Source: Saccharomonospora glauca K62 (lineage in GTDB: Bacteria > Actinomycetota > Actinomycetes > Mycobacteriales > Pseudonocardiaceae). Taken from it: DNA of 64,000 bases. The stretch lies in NCBI RefSeq assembly GCF_000243395.2, contig NZ_CM001484.1, positions 1,351,568 through 1,415,567 of the forward strand, written 5' to 3'. Positions 1 through 8,472 of the stretch are shown here, piece after piece (position 1 is the first letter of the stretch; the number at the start of each line of letters is the position of its first letter). Position numbers and translations under genes: made by a program. The notes beneath the pieces are model-generated. The model was given only the letters and a program-made list of their open reading frames with translations, was not told where the DNA came from and ran no database searches.

Positions 1-24
1 ACCTGTGAAGGCGTGAATTTCGAG

Positions 25-56
25 GGTGACCGGGCAGCGTCGGCGACCCGGTCACC
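25..56 (-). terminator. Stem-loop terminator after the aldolase gene
   Basis: A perfect 10-bp stem (GGTGACCGGG at 25-34 with CCCGGTCACC at 47-56) encloses a 12-base loop. It lies 11 bases past the stop codon of the leftward aldolase gene and has no T-run, as is common in high-GC actinobacteria. Confidence 0.6.
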
Positions 57-66
57 TCGACGTTCG

Positions 67-1002
67 TCAGCTCGCCCGCACGGGGTCGAGCCCGGTCTCG
101 GCGAGCACCGAGGCGATCGCCCGCATCTCGTCGTCGTTCAGCGGGCGCAACGGTGGGTTGGTGGTGGGGTGGGTGATGACGCCGCGCACCGCTAGCGCGG
201 CCTTGAAGGCACCGAGCGCGCCCGCCGTGAATCCGACACGGGAGCGGTCGGCCACGGTGGTGATGCGGAACAGTCGGGCCAGGCGTTCCTGCTCGGCCGC
301 GGCCGTGCGGTGGTCGCCTTCCCGCGCCGCCCGGTGAAGACGCACGTAGCCGTGGGGATCGACGTTGCCGAGGCCCGGCACGATGCCGGCGGCGCCCACC
401 TGCATCGCGGTGTCGGCGAACAGCTCGGACCCGGTCAGGGCGGGAAGATCCGTTCTCCTCAGGATCTCGCGGAAACCGGCGAGATCGCCGCTGGAGTCCT
501 TCAACGCCACCACCAGTCCCTCGTCGGCCAGTTCGGCCACGACGTCGGGCGTCAGGGAGACGTGGACGGCGCTGGGAATGTCGTACGCCACCACCGGTAC
601 GTCCACGGCGGCGTGCACGTACCGGAAGTGGTCGACGATCTCCGCCGCGCCCGGTCGCACGTAGAACGGAGTGGTGACCACCACCGCGTCGACGCCCAGC
701 TCGACGGCCCGTCGGGCGTGTTCGACGACCCTGTGGGTCCCCGTGTCGATCGCTCCGGCGAGCACCGGTACGGCGCCCGCAGCCGTGCCGACCACCACCT
801 CCACCGCCGCTCGGTACCGAGCGGTGTCCAGCAGTGCGATCTCGCCGCTCGACCCACCGACGAAGAGACCGTCCACTCCGGCGTCGAGCTGGAAGGACAC
901 GAGGCGTTCGAGGGAGGCGCGGTCCACGTCCCCGTGTTCGTCCAACGGCGTGACGAGCGGGGGGACGACTCCGTGCGGGGGTCGGGAGAAATCAAGAGCC
1001 AC
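67..1002 (-). CDS. DHDPS/N-acetylneuraminate lyase family aldolase
   Basis: A 311-residue class I aldolase of the DapA/NanA family. Visible family residues are the GGSSGE carboxylate-binding motif (about 49-54), the catalytic Tyr of VAYDIP (about 140) and the Schiff-base Lys of ALKDSSGDL (about 168). The Lys context resembles N-acetylneuraminate lyase more than biosynthetic DapA. I chose the GTG at 1002 because GGAAAGGAAAG precedes it; an ATG at 1062 would overlap the upstream gene far more. The start overlaps the end of the transporter gene by 11 bases, so the two are probably translationally coupled. A sialate transporter partner suggests sialic acid or another sugar acid as substrate. This is inferred; a 2-keto-3-deoxy-acid aldolase is the main alternative. 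Confidence 0.85.
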   Translation of the reverse strand: MALDFSRPPHGVVPPLVTPLDEHGDVDRASLERLVSFQLDAGVDGLFVGGSSGEIALLDTARYRAAVEVVVGTAAGAVPVLAGAIDTGTHRVVEHARRAVELGVDAVVVTTPFYVRPGAAEIVDHFRYVHAAVDVPVVAYDIPSAVHVSLTPDVVAELADEGLVVALKDSSGDLAGFREILRRTDLPALTGSELFADTAMQVGAAGIVPGLGNVDPHGYVRLHRAAREGDHRTAAAEQERLARLFRITTVADRSRVGFTAGALGAFKAALAVRGVITHPTTNPPLRPLNDDEMRAIASVLAETGLDPVRAS

Positions 1003-2440
1003 TGCTTGCTTTCCTTTCCGGTGTGGACAGTGCGGGAGCGTCGGCGGGCACCCGCAGCGCACGGCCGAGCCGTGCGGGCAGGTCTAAACCGATGATGAGG
1101 GCAACCACGACGGTCAGCGACACGGAAAGCGTGGTGAGCGCCGAACCCAGGCTGCCGAACTCCTCGGCGATGGCCGCGCCCGCGAGCGGGGCCACGGCCC
1201 CGCCGAGCGCGCCGACGTTGTAGGAGAAGCCCAGGCTCGCCGCGCGCAACCGGGTGGGGAAGTGGTCGCCGATGAACTTCGGCAGCAGTCCCGAGATTCC
1301 CTGGCTGGTGGCCTGCATGGCGAACAGGAGCACCCACAGCAGCACGACGTTGCCCGCGGGCAGGGCGAACACGGGGAACACGAACGCCAGGGAGGCGAAG
1401 AGGCCGAGTACGTAGGCGCGGCGGGTGCCGAGCTTGTCGCCGACCACGCCCGCCAGGCAGGACCCGGCCGCGTAGCCGAGGCCGGCCCACGTCAGCGCGG
1501 TGGAGACCGCTCCCGCGTCGTAGCCGAGCTCGGTCTTGAGGTAGGTCGGCAGCAGTGACTGGATGGGCCACGAGTACAGGAACGCGCAGAACACCGTGAA
1601 CGTGATCGCGAGCATCACCGGCCACGAGCGGCCCGCGAGTTGCACGGCGAACGCCGTGAGACACAGCACCGAGAGCGCGACCAGATACGGGGTGGCGTCT
1701 CCCCCGGTCCGACTGAAGATCAGCACCAGCGCGCCCGACAGCACCGCGGCCAGCGCGATGTTGACGACGCTTCTCCTCGGGGCGAACAACACCGAGGACG
1801 TGGTGGTCTCGTCATGTCGTCCGCCGACCCGCTCCCGCCACTCGGCGGCCTCGGGCAGGGAGCGGCGCAGGTAGATCGTGAGAGCGATCGGCACGATGCC
1901 CGCGTAGAAGAGCCAGCGCCATCCCGCCGCGGGCACGACGACCTCGTAGGCGAGGGCGGCGAGCACGGTGCCGATCGGGTAGGCCGACAGCAGGAATCCG
2001 GTGGCGCGGTTGCGCATGGACGTCGGCCAGGACTCCATGACGTACGTCGCGCTGGCCCCGTACTCGCCCGCCATGCCGATGCCGACGATCGCGCGGAAGA
2101 CGAACAGCGACCAGTAGTCCCAGGCGAACCCGCACAGGCCGCTGCCGAGGGAGAAGGCGAGGATGGCCAGGATCATCGCCGGTTTGCGGCCGAGGTGGTC
2201 GCCGATCGCGCCGAGGACGAGCCCACCCAGCCAGCGGGACACGAAGGCCGCGGAGACGAGTGTCGAGGCCTGGGTGAGGGAGAGTTCGAAGTCGGCGGCG
2301 ATCTCCGTGAGGACGAGCGTGATGAGGATGAAGTCGAATCCGTCGAGCAGGTAGCCCAGCCAGGCGGCGAAGAACGCCCGGCGTTGGGAGCGGTCGAGCC
2401 GGCGGAACGAATTCGGGGTGTCGGGCGGCGTCGTTGCCAT
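992..2440 (-). CDS. MFS transporter, sialate:H+ symporter (NanT) type
   Basis: A 482-residue integral membrane permease of the major facilitator superfamily with about 12-14 hydrophobic segments. The N-terminal AAWLGYLLDGFDF, the loop GRKPAM and the stretch MAGEYGASATYVMESWP closely resemble Escherichia coli NanT as I remember it. It probably imports a sialic acid or related sugar acid with protons. The ATG at 2440 has GGAGG 8 bases upstream. It is first in a two-gene leftward operon with the lyase-like aldolase and diverges from a GntR regulator, with a palindromic operator 24 bases before its start. No nanK, nanE or nagA homologue is in view, so the substrate is an inference. Confidence 0.85.
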   Translation of the reverse strand: MATTPPDTPNSFRRLDRSQRRAFFAAWLGYLLDGFDFILITLVLTEIAADFELSLTQASTLVSAAFVSRWLGGLVLGAIGDHLGRKPAMILAILAFSLGSGLCGFAWDYWSLFVFRAIVGIGMAGEYGASATYVMESWPTSMRNRATGFLLSAYPIGTVLAALAYEVVVPAAGWRWLFYAGIVPIALTIYLRRSLPEAAEWRERVGGRHDETTTSSVLFAPRRSVVNIALAAVLSGALVLIFSRTGGDATPYLVALSVLCLTAFAVQLAGRSWPVMLAITFTVFCAFLYSWPIQSLLPTYLKTELGYDAGAVSTALTWAGLGYAAGSCLAGVVGDKLGTRRAYVLGLFASLAFVFPVFALPAGNVVLLWVLLFAMQATSQGISGLLPKFIGDHFPTRLRAASLGFSYNVGALGGAVAPLAGAAIAEEFGSLGSALTTLSVSLTVVVALIIGLDLPARLGRALRVPADAPALSTPERKASSGS

Positions 2441-2463
2441 GACCGGGACCTCCGGGAAGACTG

Positions 2464-2483
2464 GACATAGGATGTCCTATGTC
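2464..2483. promoter_or_regulatory. Palindromic operator, probable GntR site
   Basis: A perfect inverted repeat with 9-base arms, GACATAGGA and TCCTATGTC, separated by TG. It lies between the divergent transporter and GntR genes, 24 bases from the transporter ATG. Size and position fit a FadR-subfamily GntR dimer; the cognate regulator is inferred from adjacency. Confidence 0.75.
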
Positions 2484-2572
2484 GGCGCGTACCGTAGTCC
2501 GGGAGGCAGACCGAACGCAAGGCCCGGTCGGCGAACACCGTGGTGACGATGGGGGCCGCGGGCGCGAACCTC

Positions 2573-2578
2573 TAGACT
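2573..2578 (+). promoter_or_regulatory. -10 box of a leaderless GntR transcript
   Basis: TAGACT matches the actinobacterial -10 pattern TANNNT and lies 8 bases before the GTG at 2587, which has no Shine-Dalgarno sequence. A leaderless transcript is inferred. Confidence 0.45.
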
Positions 2579-2586
2579 CGCGTGGC

Positions 2587-3315
2587 GTGACAACCTCGAC
2601 GGCGGGTGGGCGCAGGCACGGTGCACGCGCCAACCAGCGGGCGCTGCAGGAGGCGATCAAACGACTGATCGTCGAGCGGGGACTCGCTCCGGGCGCGCCG
2701 CTGCCCACCGAGGTCGAGCTGATGCGGGAGCTCGACGTCAGCAGGCACCCGTTGCGGGAGGCCATGAAGGCCCTCGAAGCCGTCGGCATCGTCGACATCC
2801 GCCACGGATACGGCACGTACGTGGGGTCGATGCCCCTGACGGGGCTGGAGGCCGGACTGGCGTTCCGCGGGGCCTTGTCGCTGCGCGGCGACTACACCGA
2901 CATCCGGGACCTGCTGGAAGTGCGGGAGGTCCTGGAGAGCGGGCTCGTGGGCCGGGTGCTGGACGCCTACGACCGGCTCGACTTCGACGCGCTGGCCGCC
3001 GCGGTGACCACAATGGAACGCGAGGCCGAGGAGGGCCGGTACGCGCCCGAGGCGGACTGGCGGTTCCACGAGACCCTGTATCGCCCTTTGGGCAACGACC
3101 TCGTCCTCGATCTGCTGCGCGTGTTCTGGCGGGTGTTCAACACGCTCGACCCCGAACTGCCGAGGGCGAACGACACCCCGGCCCTGGTCGCCCGCAGGCA
3201 CCGGGCGATCCTGGACGCCCTGCGCGCCGGGGACGAGCGCGCCCTGCGCACCGCCGTCGACGACCACTTCCGGGGCATCCGGGCGCGGGTGCCCGATCGG
3301 GGCCGCTCGGCCTGA
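2587..3315 (+). CDS. GntR (FadR subfamily) transcriptional regulator
   Basis: A 242-residue regulator with an N-terminal winged helix-turn-helix (LPTEVELMRELDVSRHPLRE, then a GYGTYV wing, roughly residues 15-80) and a C-terminal all-helical FadR-type effector domain (about 95-235) carrying the spaced His residues (FHETLY, HRAILD, DHF) that usually bind a metal. It probably represses the divergent transporter and aldolase genes by binding the palindrome at 2464-2483 and sensing their substrate or product. The GTG at 2587 is chosen because the DNA-binding domain follows directly and a -10 box sits just upstream; an ATG at 2479 would lie inside the operator. Confidence 0.85.
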   Translation: MTTSTAGGRRHGARANQRALQEAIKRLIVERGLAPGAPLPTEVELMRELDVSRHPLREAMKALEAVGIVDIRHGYGTYVGSMPLTGLEAGLAFRGALSLRGDYTDIRDLLEVREVLESGLVGRVLDAYDRLDFDALAAAVTTMEREAEEGRYAPEADWRFHETLYRPLGNDLVLDLLRVFWRVFNTLDPELPRANDTPALVARRHRAILDALRAGDERALRTAVDDHFRGIRARVPDRGRSA

Positions 3316-3337
3316 CCCCCGGCCGGCTCTCGGCGGT

Positions 3338-3352
3338 AAAACGTTTCGTTTT
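3338..3352. promoter_or_regulatory. AT-rich inverted repeat, candidate operator
   Basis: AAAACG-TTT-CGTTTT is a perfect 6-base inverted repeat in an otherwise GC-rich intergenic gap, 30 bases before the proposed start of the ABC ATPase gene. AT-rich sites of this form are typical of TetR-family repressors of exporters; no tetR gene lies nearby. Confidence 0.45.
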
Positions 3353-3381
3353 TGTCGCAGGGGTCTGGCAGTGTTGTCGTC

Positions 3382-4326
3382 GTGTGTGACGACAGTGGGG
3401 TCGAAGACGTCCTCGTTCGGGCGAAAGGACTGGTCAAGCGTTTCGGCGAGTTCGAGGCGGTGCGGGGGATCGACCTCGAGGTACGCAGGGGAGAGGCGTT
3501 CGGCTTCCTGGGTCCCAACGGCGCGGGCAAGTCCTCGACCATGCGCATGATCGCCTCGACGTCACCGCGGTCGGGCGGAAGTCTGACGGTGCTCGGGATG
3601 GACCCCGACAAGGAGGGGCCCCGTATCCGCGCGAGGCTGGGCGTGGTGCCGCAGCAGGACAACCTCGACCTCGAACTGACGGTACGCCAGAACCTCCAGG
3701 TGTACGGGCGCTACTTCGGACTGTCGCGAGCCACCGCGCGGGCCAGGGCCGAGGAACTGCTCGACTTCGCGCAGCTCGCCGACCGCGCCGACGCCGAGGT
3801 GGAATCGCTGTCCGGCGGGATGAAACGCAGGCTCACCATCGCGCGGTCGCTCGTCAACGACCCCGAGCTGCTGCTGCTCGACGAACCCACCACCGGGCTC
3901 GACCCCCAAGCCCGGCATCTGTTGTGGGACAAGCTGTTTCGCCTCAAGTCGCAAGGCGTCACCTTGCTCATCACCACGCACTACATGGACGAGGCGGAGC
4001 AACTCTGCGACCGGCTCGTCGTGATGGACGGCGGGCGGATCGTCGCCGAGGGCTCCCCGGCCGACCTCATCGCCCGGTACTCGACGCGCGAGGTGCTGGA
4101 GTTGCGGCTGCCGAGGGAGGAGCACGAGCGGGCGGCCGCCGCCGTCACCGATCTCGGCAAACGTATCGAGGTGCTGCCCGACCGCATCCTCGTCTACGCC
4201 GACTCGGGGGAGGTGGTGTTGGAGGCCGCTCGCGCGCGGGGCGTGCGTCCTCTTTCGAGTCTGGTGCGCCGGAGCACGCTGGAGGACGTGTTCCTCCGGC
4301 TCACGGGCAGGAGCTTGATCGAATGA
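3382..4326 (+). CDS. ABC exporter ATP-binding protein (DrrA/NodI type)
   Basis: A 314-residue cytoplasmic ATPase of an ABC-2 type exporter. Walker A is GPNGAGKSS (about 44-52), the Q-loop VPQQD, the signature LSGGM (about 143-147), Walker B LLLLDEPTTGLD (about 163) and the H-loop TTHYMDEA. A C-terminal domain of about 80 residues resembles that of drug and polysaccharide exporters. The start is uncertain: I prefer GTG 3382, with CAGTGT 7 bases upstream as a possible leaderless -10 box, over TTG 3352. Its stop overlaps the next ATG (ATGA), so it forms an operon with two permeases. The exported substrate cannot be read from the sequence. Confidence 0.85.
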   Translation: MCDDSGVEDVLVRAKGLVKRFGEFEAVRGIDLEVRRGEAFGFLGPNGAGKSSTMRMIASTSPRSGGSLTVLGMDPDKEGPRIRARLGVVPQQDNLDLELTVRQNLQVYGRYFGLSRATARARAEELLDFAQLADRADAEVESLSGGMKRRLTIARSLVNDPELLLLDEPTTGLDPQARHLLWDKLFRLKSQGVTLLITTHYMDEAEQLCDRLVVMDGGRIVAEGSPADLIARYSTREVLELRLPREEHERAAAAVTDLGKRIEVLPDRILVYADSGEVVLEAARARGVRPLSSLVRRSTLEDVFLRLTGRSLIE

Positions 4327-5150
4327 CCGCCGTCGAACAGCGGTCCCGGAGCGTGGCGTCCGAGGTCCGGGTCGTCGGTGCGTGGCGGGGCGCCTGGTTG
4401 CGCGTCGAGGGATTGTGGACGTGGTACCGGAGGTACTGGACGTCGAACCTGTACTCGTCGGGGTTGCAACCGCTTCTGTACCTGCTGGCGATGGGGGTCG
4501 GTTTCGGCTCGCAGGTGCGACCCGGAGCGCTCACGCAGGGTGTCTCGTACGTGCAGTACGTGGCTCCCGCCCTGCTGGTGGCCGGGGCGGTGCAGTTCGC
4601 GATCGGCGAGTCGACCTATCCCGTGCTGTCGGGTTTCAAGTGGCAGAAGGACTACCTGGCCATCACCGCCACACCCGTCACGCCGGGCCAGGTGCTGGGC
4701 GGTCACTTCCTCTGGGTCGGGCTGCGGGTTCTTCTCGCCGTGGTGGTGTACGCGGTGATCGCGGCGTTCTTCGGCGCCTGGACCGGGCCGGGCGTGGTGG
4801 CCGCCGCGCTGGTGGGACTTATGACCGGACTCGCGTGCGCGGCCCCGGTGACGGCGTTCGCCGCCACCACCTACGACGAGGGCACGCGGTTCTCCTCGCT
4901 GTTCCGGTTCGTGGTCATTCCCATGGTGTTGTTCGCCGGCACGTTCTTCCCGATCTCGGAGATCCCTCTCGGGCTGCGGTGGCTCGCCTGGATCTCCCCG
5001 CTGTGGCACGGCAACGAACTCGCCCGAGGGGTGACCCTCGGCGGCCTCGACTTCGGGCCCGCGATCGGCCACGCGGCGGTGCTCGTGGGGCTGTTCGGGC
5101 TCGGTGGGCTGTTGGCCCGGCGCTTCTTCTACCGAAGGCTGGTGGTGTAG
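4323..5150 (+). CDS. ABC-2 type transporter permease 1
   Basis: A 275-residue membrane protein with about six transmembrane segments and a cytoplasmic N-terminus of about 45 residues (WYRRYWTSNLYSS). The organisation follows the NodJ/DrrB ABC-2 permease family; the PLWHGNELARG stretch near the C-terminus is typical. The ATG at 4323 overlaps the ATPase stop by 4 bases, which indicates translational coupling. It probably pairs with the following permease as a heterodimer powered by the upstream ATPase. Confidence 0.85.
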   Translation: MTAVEQRSRSVASEVRVVGAWRGAWLRVEGLWTWYRRYWTSNLYSSGLQPLLYLLAMGVGFGSQVRPGALTQGVSYVQYVAPALLVAGAVQFAIGESTYPVLSGFKWQKDYLAITATPVTPGQVLGGHFLWVGLRVLLAVVVYAVIAAFFGAWTGPGVVAAALVGLMTGLACAAPVTAFAATTYDEGTRFSSLFRFVVIPMVLFAGTFFPISEIPLGLRWLAWISPLWHGNELARGVTLGGLDFGPAIGHAAVLVGLFGLGGLLARRFFYRRLVV

Positions 5151-5153
5151 GCG

Positions 5154-5999
5154 ATGACGATCACCGACAGCACGAGGGCGCGGGCGCGGCCGCGCGGGTC
5201 CGGTGGGCTTCTGCTGCGTGTCCTGCCGCCGTCCCTCTATGCCGGCAGGGCGCACACCCTCATCGAGCGGTCGGCGCTGGTGTACTCCCGCGCGTGGCTG
5301 GTCTTCGTCTCGGGGGTGTTCGAGCCGCTGTTCTACCTGCTGGCGTTCCGGGTCGGTTTCGGAAAGCTCGTCCCCGAGGTCACGGGCCCCGGTGGCACCA
5401 CGATGAGCTACGTGGCCTTCGTGGCCCCCGCATTGCTCGCCGCGTCCGCCATGAACGGCGCCGTGTTCGACGCGACGTTCGGCGTGTTCTTCAAGTTCCG
5501 CTACGACAAGACCTACGAGGCCGCGCTCAGCACTCCCCTGGGGCCGTTCGACATCGCGCTCGGTGAGATCGGGTGGGCGGTGCTGCGCGGAGCGCTCTAC
5601 GCGGTGGCGTTCTTCGGGGTCATGAGCGCGATGGGGCTGGTCACCACGCCGTGGGCGGTGCTGGTGATACCGGTGGCGGTGCTCGTGTCGTTCGCGTTCG
5701 CCTCGGTGGGGATGGTCTGCGCGACGCTGCTGCGCACCACGTCGCAGTTCGACTACATCCAGCTCGCCGTGATGCCGCTGTTCTTCTTCTCGACGACGTT
5801 CTACCCGTTGTCGGTCTATCCGGAGCCGCTCCGGTTGCTCGTGCAGTGCCTGCCGCTCTACCACGGCGTGGAGCTGTCACGCGGGTTCGCCGCCGGGGTC
5901 CTCGACTGGTCGATGGTGGGACACGCGGCGTATCTCGTGGTGCTCGCCGCCGTGGGGGTGTACGGCGTGTCCCGTCGACTGCACACGTTGTTGCGGTGA
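5154..5999 (+). CDS. ABC-2 type transporter permease 2
   Basis: A 281-residue membrane protein with about six transmembrane helices, paralogous to the preceding permease: FEPLFYLLAFRVGFG aligns with QPLLYLLAMGVGFG, and LPLYHGVELSRG with PLWHGNELARG. It starts 3 bases after the previous stop. Having two separate permease genes with one ATPase suggests a heterodimeric channel. Substrate unknown; lipid-linked glycans or a hydrophobic drug are the usual cargo of this family. Confidence 0.85.
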   Translation: MTITDSTRARARPRGSGGLLLRVLPPSLYAGRAHTLIERSALVYSRAWLVFVSGVFEPLFYLLAFRVGFGKLVPEVTGPGGTTMSYVAFVAPALLAASAMNGAVFDATFGVFFKFRYDKTYEAALSTPLGPFDIALGEIGWAVLRGALYAVAFFGVMSAMGLVTTPWAVLVIPVAVLVSFAFASVGMVCATLLRTTSQFDYIQLAVMPLFFFSTTFYPLSVYPEPLRLLVQCLPLYHGVELSRGFAAGVLDWSMVGHAAYLVVLAAVGVYGVSRRLHTLLR

Positions 6000-6105
6000 C
6001 GGTCCGTCGGTCGCCCGAACGGCTCCGTGGGGTCGGCGCGGGTTGAGCCGTCGTCCCGTGGGGAATCCCACCCCGAGGGCAGTGTGAGCGGGAACGGAGC
6101 ACGAC

Positions 6106-6582
6106 GTGGGTAGGAAACGGGGTTCACTCGTCGGACGGCCGACCCGGAAGCGCACCGTGAGGTGGCCGAGGCCGTCGCACCTGCCGGTACGGCTGACCAC
6201 CGGCGCCTTCATCTTCAACTCGGGTTACTCCAAGCGGGGAGCGGACGAGGCGACGGCGGGACAACTGCACGGCTTCGCCTCCGGCACGTACCCGCCGCTC
6301 AAGGGCGTGCCTCCGAGCAAGTTCGTTCGGCTGCTGTCGACGGGGGAGATGGTGCTGGGGGCGGCGCTCATGGTGCCGGTGGTGCCCTCGGTCGTCGTCG
6401 GGGCCGGTCTCGCGGCGTTCTCGGCGGGCCTGGTGGGCATGTACCTCAAGACGCCCGGCATGCGTATGGAGAAGAGCCTGCGTCCCACCCAGGAAGGTCT
6501 GTCGCTGGCCAAGGACGTGTGGTTGCTCGGCATCGGCGCGTCGTTGGTGTTGGACGACCTTCTGGAACGTCGCCACCCGTGA
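6106..6582 (+). CDS. DoxX-like small membrane protein
   Basis: A 158-residue protein with an N-terminal basic segment and three or four hydrophobic stretches (VRLTTGAFIFNSGYSKRG, then about 75-110 and the C-terminal WLLGIGASLVLDDLL). The order, and the stretch between the first two membrane segments, recall the DoxX/DUF4267-like families, but no catalytic motif is visible. The GTG start at 6106 has GGAACGGAG upstream. It follows the ABC operon by 106 bases and is convergent with the subtilase gene. Function unassigned. Confidence 0.65.
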   Translation: MGRKRGSLVGRPTRKRTVRWPRPSHLPVRLTTGAFIFNSGYSKRGADEATAGQLHGFASGTYPPLKGVPPSKFVRLLSTGEMVLGAALMVPVVPSVVVGAGLAAFSAGLVGMYLKTPGMRMEKSLRPTQEGLSLAKDVWLLGIGASLVLDDLLERRHP

Positions 6583-6609
6583 GGGCGGCTCCGCCGCTCG
6601 GCGGTGACG

Positions 6610-7992
6610 TCATCGTGACGCTCCGGCCAGGGCGGCCACGGCGTCGACGCGCCCGTGGCCGTAGAACCCGTTGTAGCCGGTGTAGCCCTCGCAGTACGCG
6701 TCCTGGAGGCCGTTGCCGGTCAGGTCGTAGTCGCTCGGGCACGGCACCGCGGTGGCCGTGTCGGTGAGGGTCTTGCGCAGTTGGTCCGGCGTGGCGTCGG
6801 GGTGTTCGGAGGCCACCAGGGCCGCGACTCCCGCCACGTGAGGTGCCGCCATCGACGTGCCGCACAGGGTGCCGTACCCACCGGGCACGGTCGACAGGAC
6901 GCAGTCGCCACGATCGCCGCCGGGGGCGGTCAGATCGATCACGCCGAGGCCGTAGGCGCTGTACCCGGCCTTGTGACCGGTACGCGTGGACGCGGAGACC
7001 GACACCGCTTCCCGAAGCCCCGCGGGCAGGGCCTCGCAGGCGTGCGGATCCGAGCGAGCGTTCACGCCGAGTCGGGTCGGTGTCAGCTCGGTGGCCTTGT
7101 TGGACGCGGCCACGACGGTGAGTGTGCCTTTCGCGTGCGCGTAGTGAAGGGCCCGGCTCAGCGCCTCGCGCACGACGTCGTGCCCCGGACCTCGCGCGCA
7201 GACCGCCGGCCACGGTGCGACGAGGAAACTGCCGTTGACCACGGTGAAGCCGTGCTTCGCGGCCCACAGCAGTCCGCACACGGCGGCCTCGGGGCTCACC
7301 CGGCCGTTGTCGTCGATCACCCGCACCGACGCCACTCGCACTCCGGGCGAGATTCCCGTCACGCCGTGTCCGTCGTCGGCCGCGGCGAGGACTCCCGCGA
7401 CGTGTGTGCCGTGGGCGGAGGTCGTGGGCCGCCAGGTCTCCGGAGCCGGATCCGGAGACCCGGACAGACAGCCCACCGACAGCGTGCGATCGACGGCGTG
7501 CCGCAGGTCGGGGTGGTCGGGGTCGACACCGGAGTCGAGCACCCCGACCACGACGTCGTCGCTGCCCCGTTGCCGCGCGTGGGCCCGCTCGGCCCGAACG
7601 GCCCTGAGGTTCCACTGCTGGTCGGTGAGGTCCGCGACGCCGTCGGAGCCGGTGTGCGGTCGTGGCGCGGGAAGGTTCGACACGACGTCGTCCCCGGTCC
7701 GCTCGGAGCTGAAGGCGTGGTGAGGGGCCAGCCGGTCGGTGAAACGGTCGTCGGACGAATCGGCCACCCCGACCCCGATCTCCGGGTAGTAGGTCCGCAG
7801 TTCGCCGCACGCGGTGTTCACCGACTCGGTCGCGGCGGTGGGTGAGGGGCGTGTCTCGAACACCACGAGATACCGCTGGGTGGGCCAGTCGGAGGCGCAG
7901 TCCGCGGCCTCCGGGGCGGCGTCGGCCCCGATCGGGACGCCGCCGAGCACGAGCGCGGCGGTGAGCAGGGCCACCCCTGCGGTTCTCCGCAC
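6610..7992 (-). CDS. Secreted subtilisin-like serine protease (S8)
   Basis: A 460-residue preproprotease. A signal peptide (RR followed by AGVALLTAALVLGGVPIGADA) precedes a prodomain of about 100 residues, then the S8 catalytic domain with Asp of VLDSGVD (about 153), His of AHGTHVAG (about 194), oxyanion Asn of VVNGSF (about 252) and Ser of GTSMAAPHVAG (about 379). All triad residues are present, so it should be active outside the cell. Several Cys pairs suggest disulfides. The GTG at 7992 is preceded by GGAGG with 5-base spacing; a GTG at 7998 is possible. There is no C-terminal transmembrane anchor, unlike mycosins. Confidence 0.88.
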   Translation of the reverse strand: MRRTAGVALLTAALVLGGVPIGADAAPEAADCASDWPTQRYLVVFETRPSPTAATESVNTACGELRTYYPEIGVGVADSSDDRFTDRLAPHHAFSSERTGDDVVSNLPAPRPHTGSDGVADLTDQQWNLRAVRAERAHARQRGSDDVVVGVLDSGVDPDHPDLRHAVDRTLSVGCLSGSPDPAPETWRPTTSAHGTHVAGVLAAADDGHGVTGISPGVRVASVRVIDDNGRVSPEAAVCGLLWAAKHGFTVVNGSFLVAPWPAVCARGPGHDVVREALSRALHYAHAKGTLTVVAASNKATELTPTRLGVNARSDPHACEALPAGLREAVSVSASTRTGHKAGYSAYGLGVIDLTAPGGDRGDCVLSTVPGGYGTLCGTSMAAPHVAGVAALVASEHPDATPDQLRKTLTDTATAVPCPSDYDLTGNGLQDAYCEGYTGYNGFYGHGRVDAVAALAGASR

Positions 7993-8472
7993 TCCCACCT
8001 CCGGCGTGTCCGCGTGTCGGGTGTCTCTCCCCGTATCAGCGCACGGTAACGAGCAGGTCAGAGGCCGACAACCGGAACGGGGGAGCCGAGCCCGGCGGAC
8101 TCGTTGCCGAACGCGAACGATGACGCCGGGGGCGTATGGGATACTGGGTGTCGGTCGCCGGGTTGGCGCCGCCGTCGGCGAGGTGGCGGACAGCCCTGGG
8201 CGACCCGGCGATGAGCTGGGAGAACCGCTCGTTGGTCGCCGCCACACATCCGGTGTCGGGCGGCTCGACGACGTGGCGACGCTTTGCGGGGCGTTCGAGG
8301 TCGACCGGTTCGTCGTCGCGGGACCGTCATCAGGGCCGTGCCGGTGTCCCCGGCCCTCTGGTGGCATGACAGGCAAGGATTTCCGTCACGGTGATCTCAC
8401 CAGGGCGGTATACAACAGAGAACGGCCCCTGTGCGGCCGCGTGACGAACGCGCCCGGGGGCGGAGGAGATGT
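7993..8472. other. 480-bp divergent intergenic region before rne
   Basis: This holds the promoters of the leftward subtilase and the rightward rne. I see no gene with convincing codon bias. The only clear signal is TATACA at 8409-8414. A long leader on rne could carry an autoregulatory element, as in Escherichia coli, but no conserved structure is recognisable by eye. Confidence 0.4.
8409..8414 (+). promoter_or_regulatory. Probable -10 box of rne
   Basis: TATACA is a strong -10 match and unusually AT-rich for this genome. It predicts a transcript start near 8421 and a leader of about 50 bases ending in GGAGGAG before the ATG at 8473. No clear -35 element is seen. Confidence 0.5.

Noticed and set aside
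67-1002. Lysine-pathway dihydrodipicolinate synthase
   Set aside because: The neighbours (NanT-like permease, GntR) and the ALKDSSGDL lysine context favour a catabolic aldolase.
4194-5864. Long reading frame antisense to the ABC permeases
   Set aside because: It is rich in Arg, His and Gly, has no domain, and mirrors two convincing membrane proteins; a typical high-GC shadow.
8036-8245. Small minus-strand frame in the gap before rne
   Set aside because: It has a plausible composition for a few codons but no ribosome binding site, domain or clear end; support was too weak to list.
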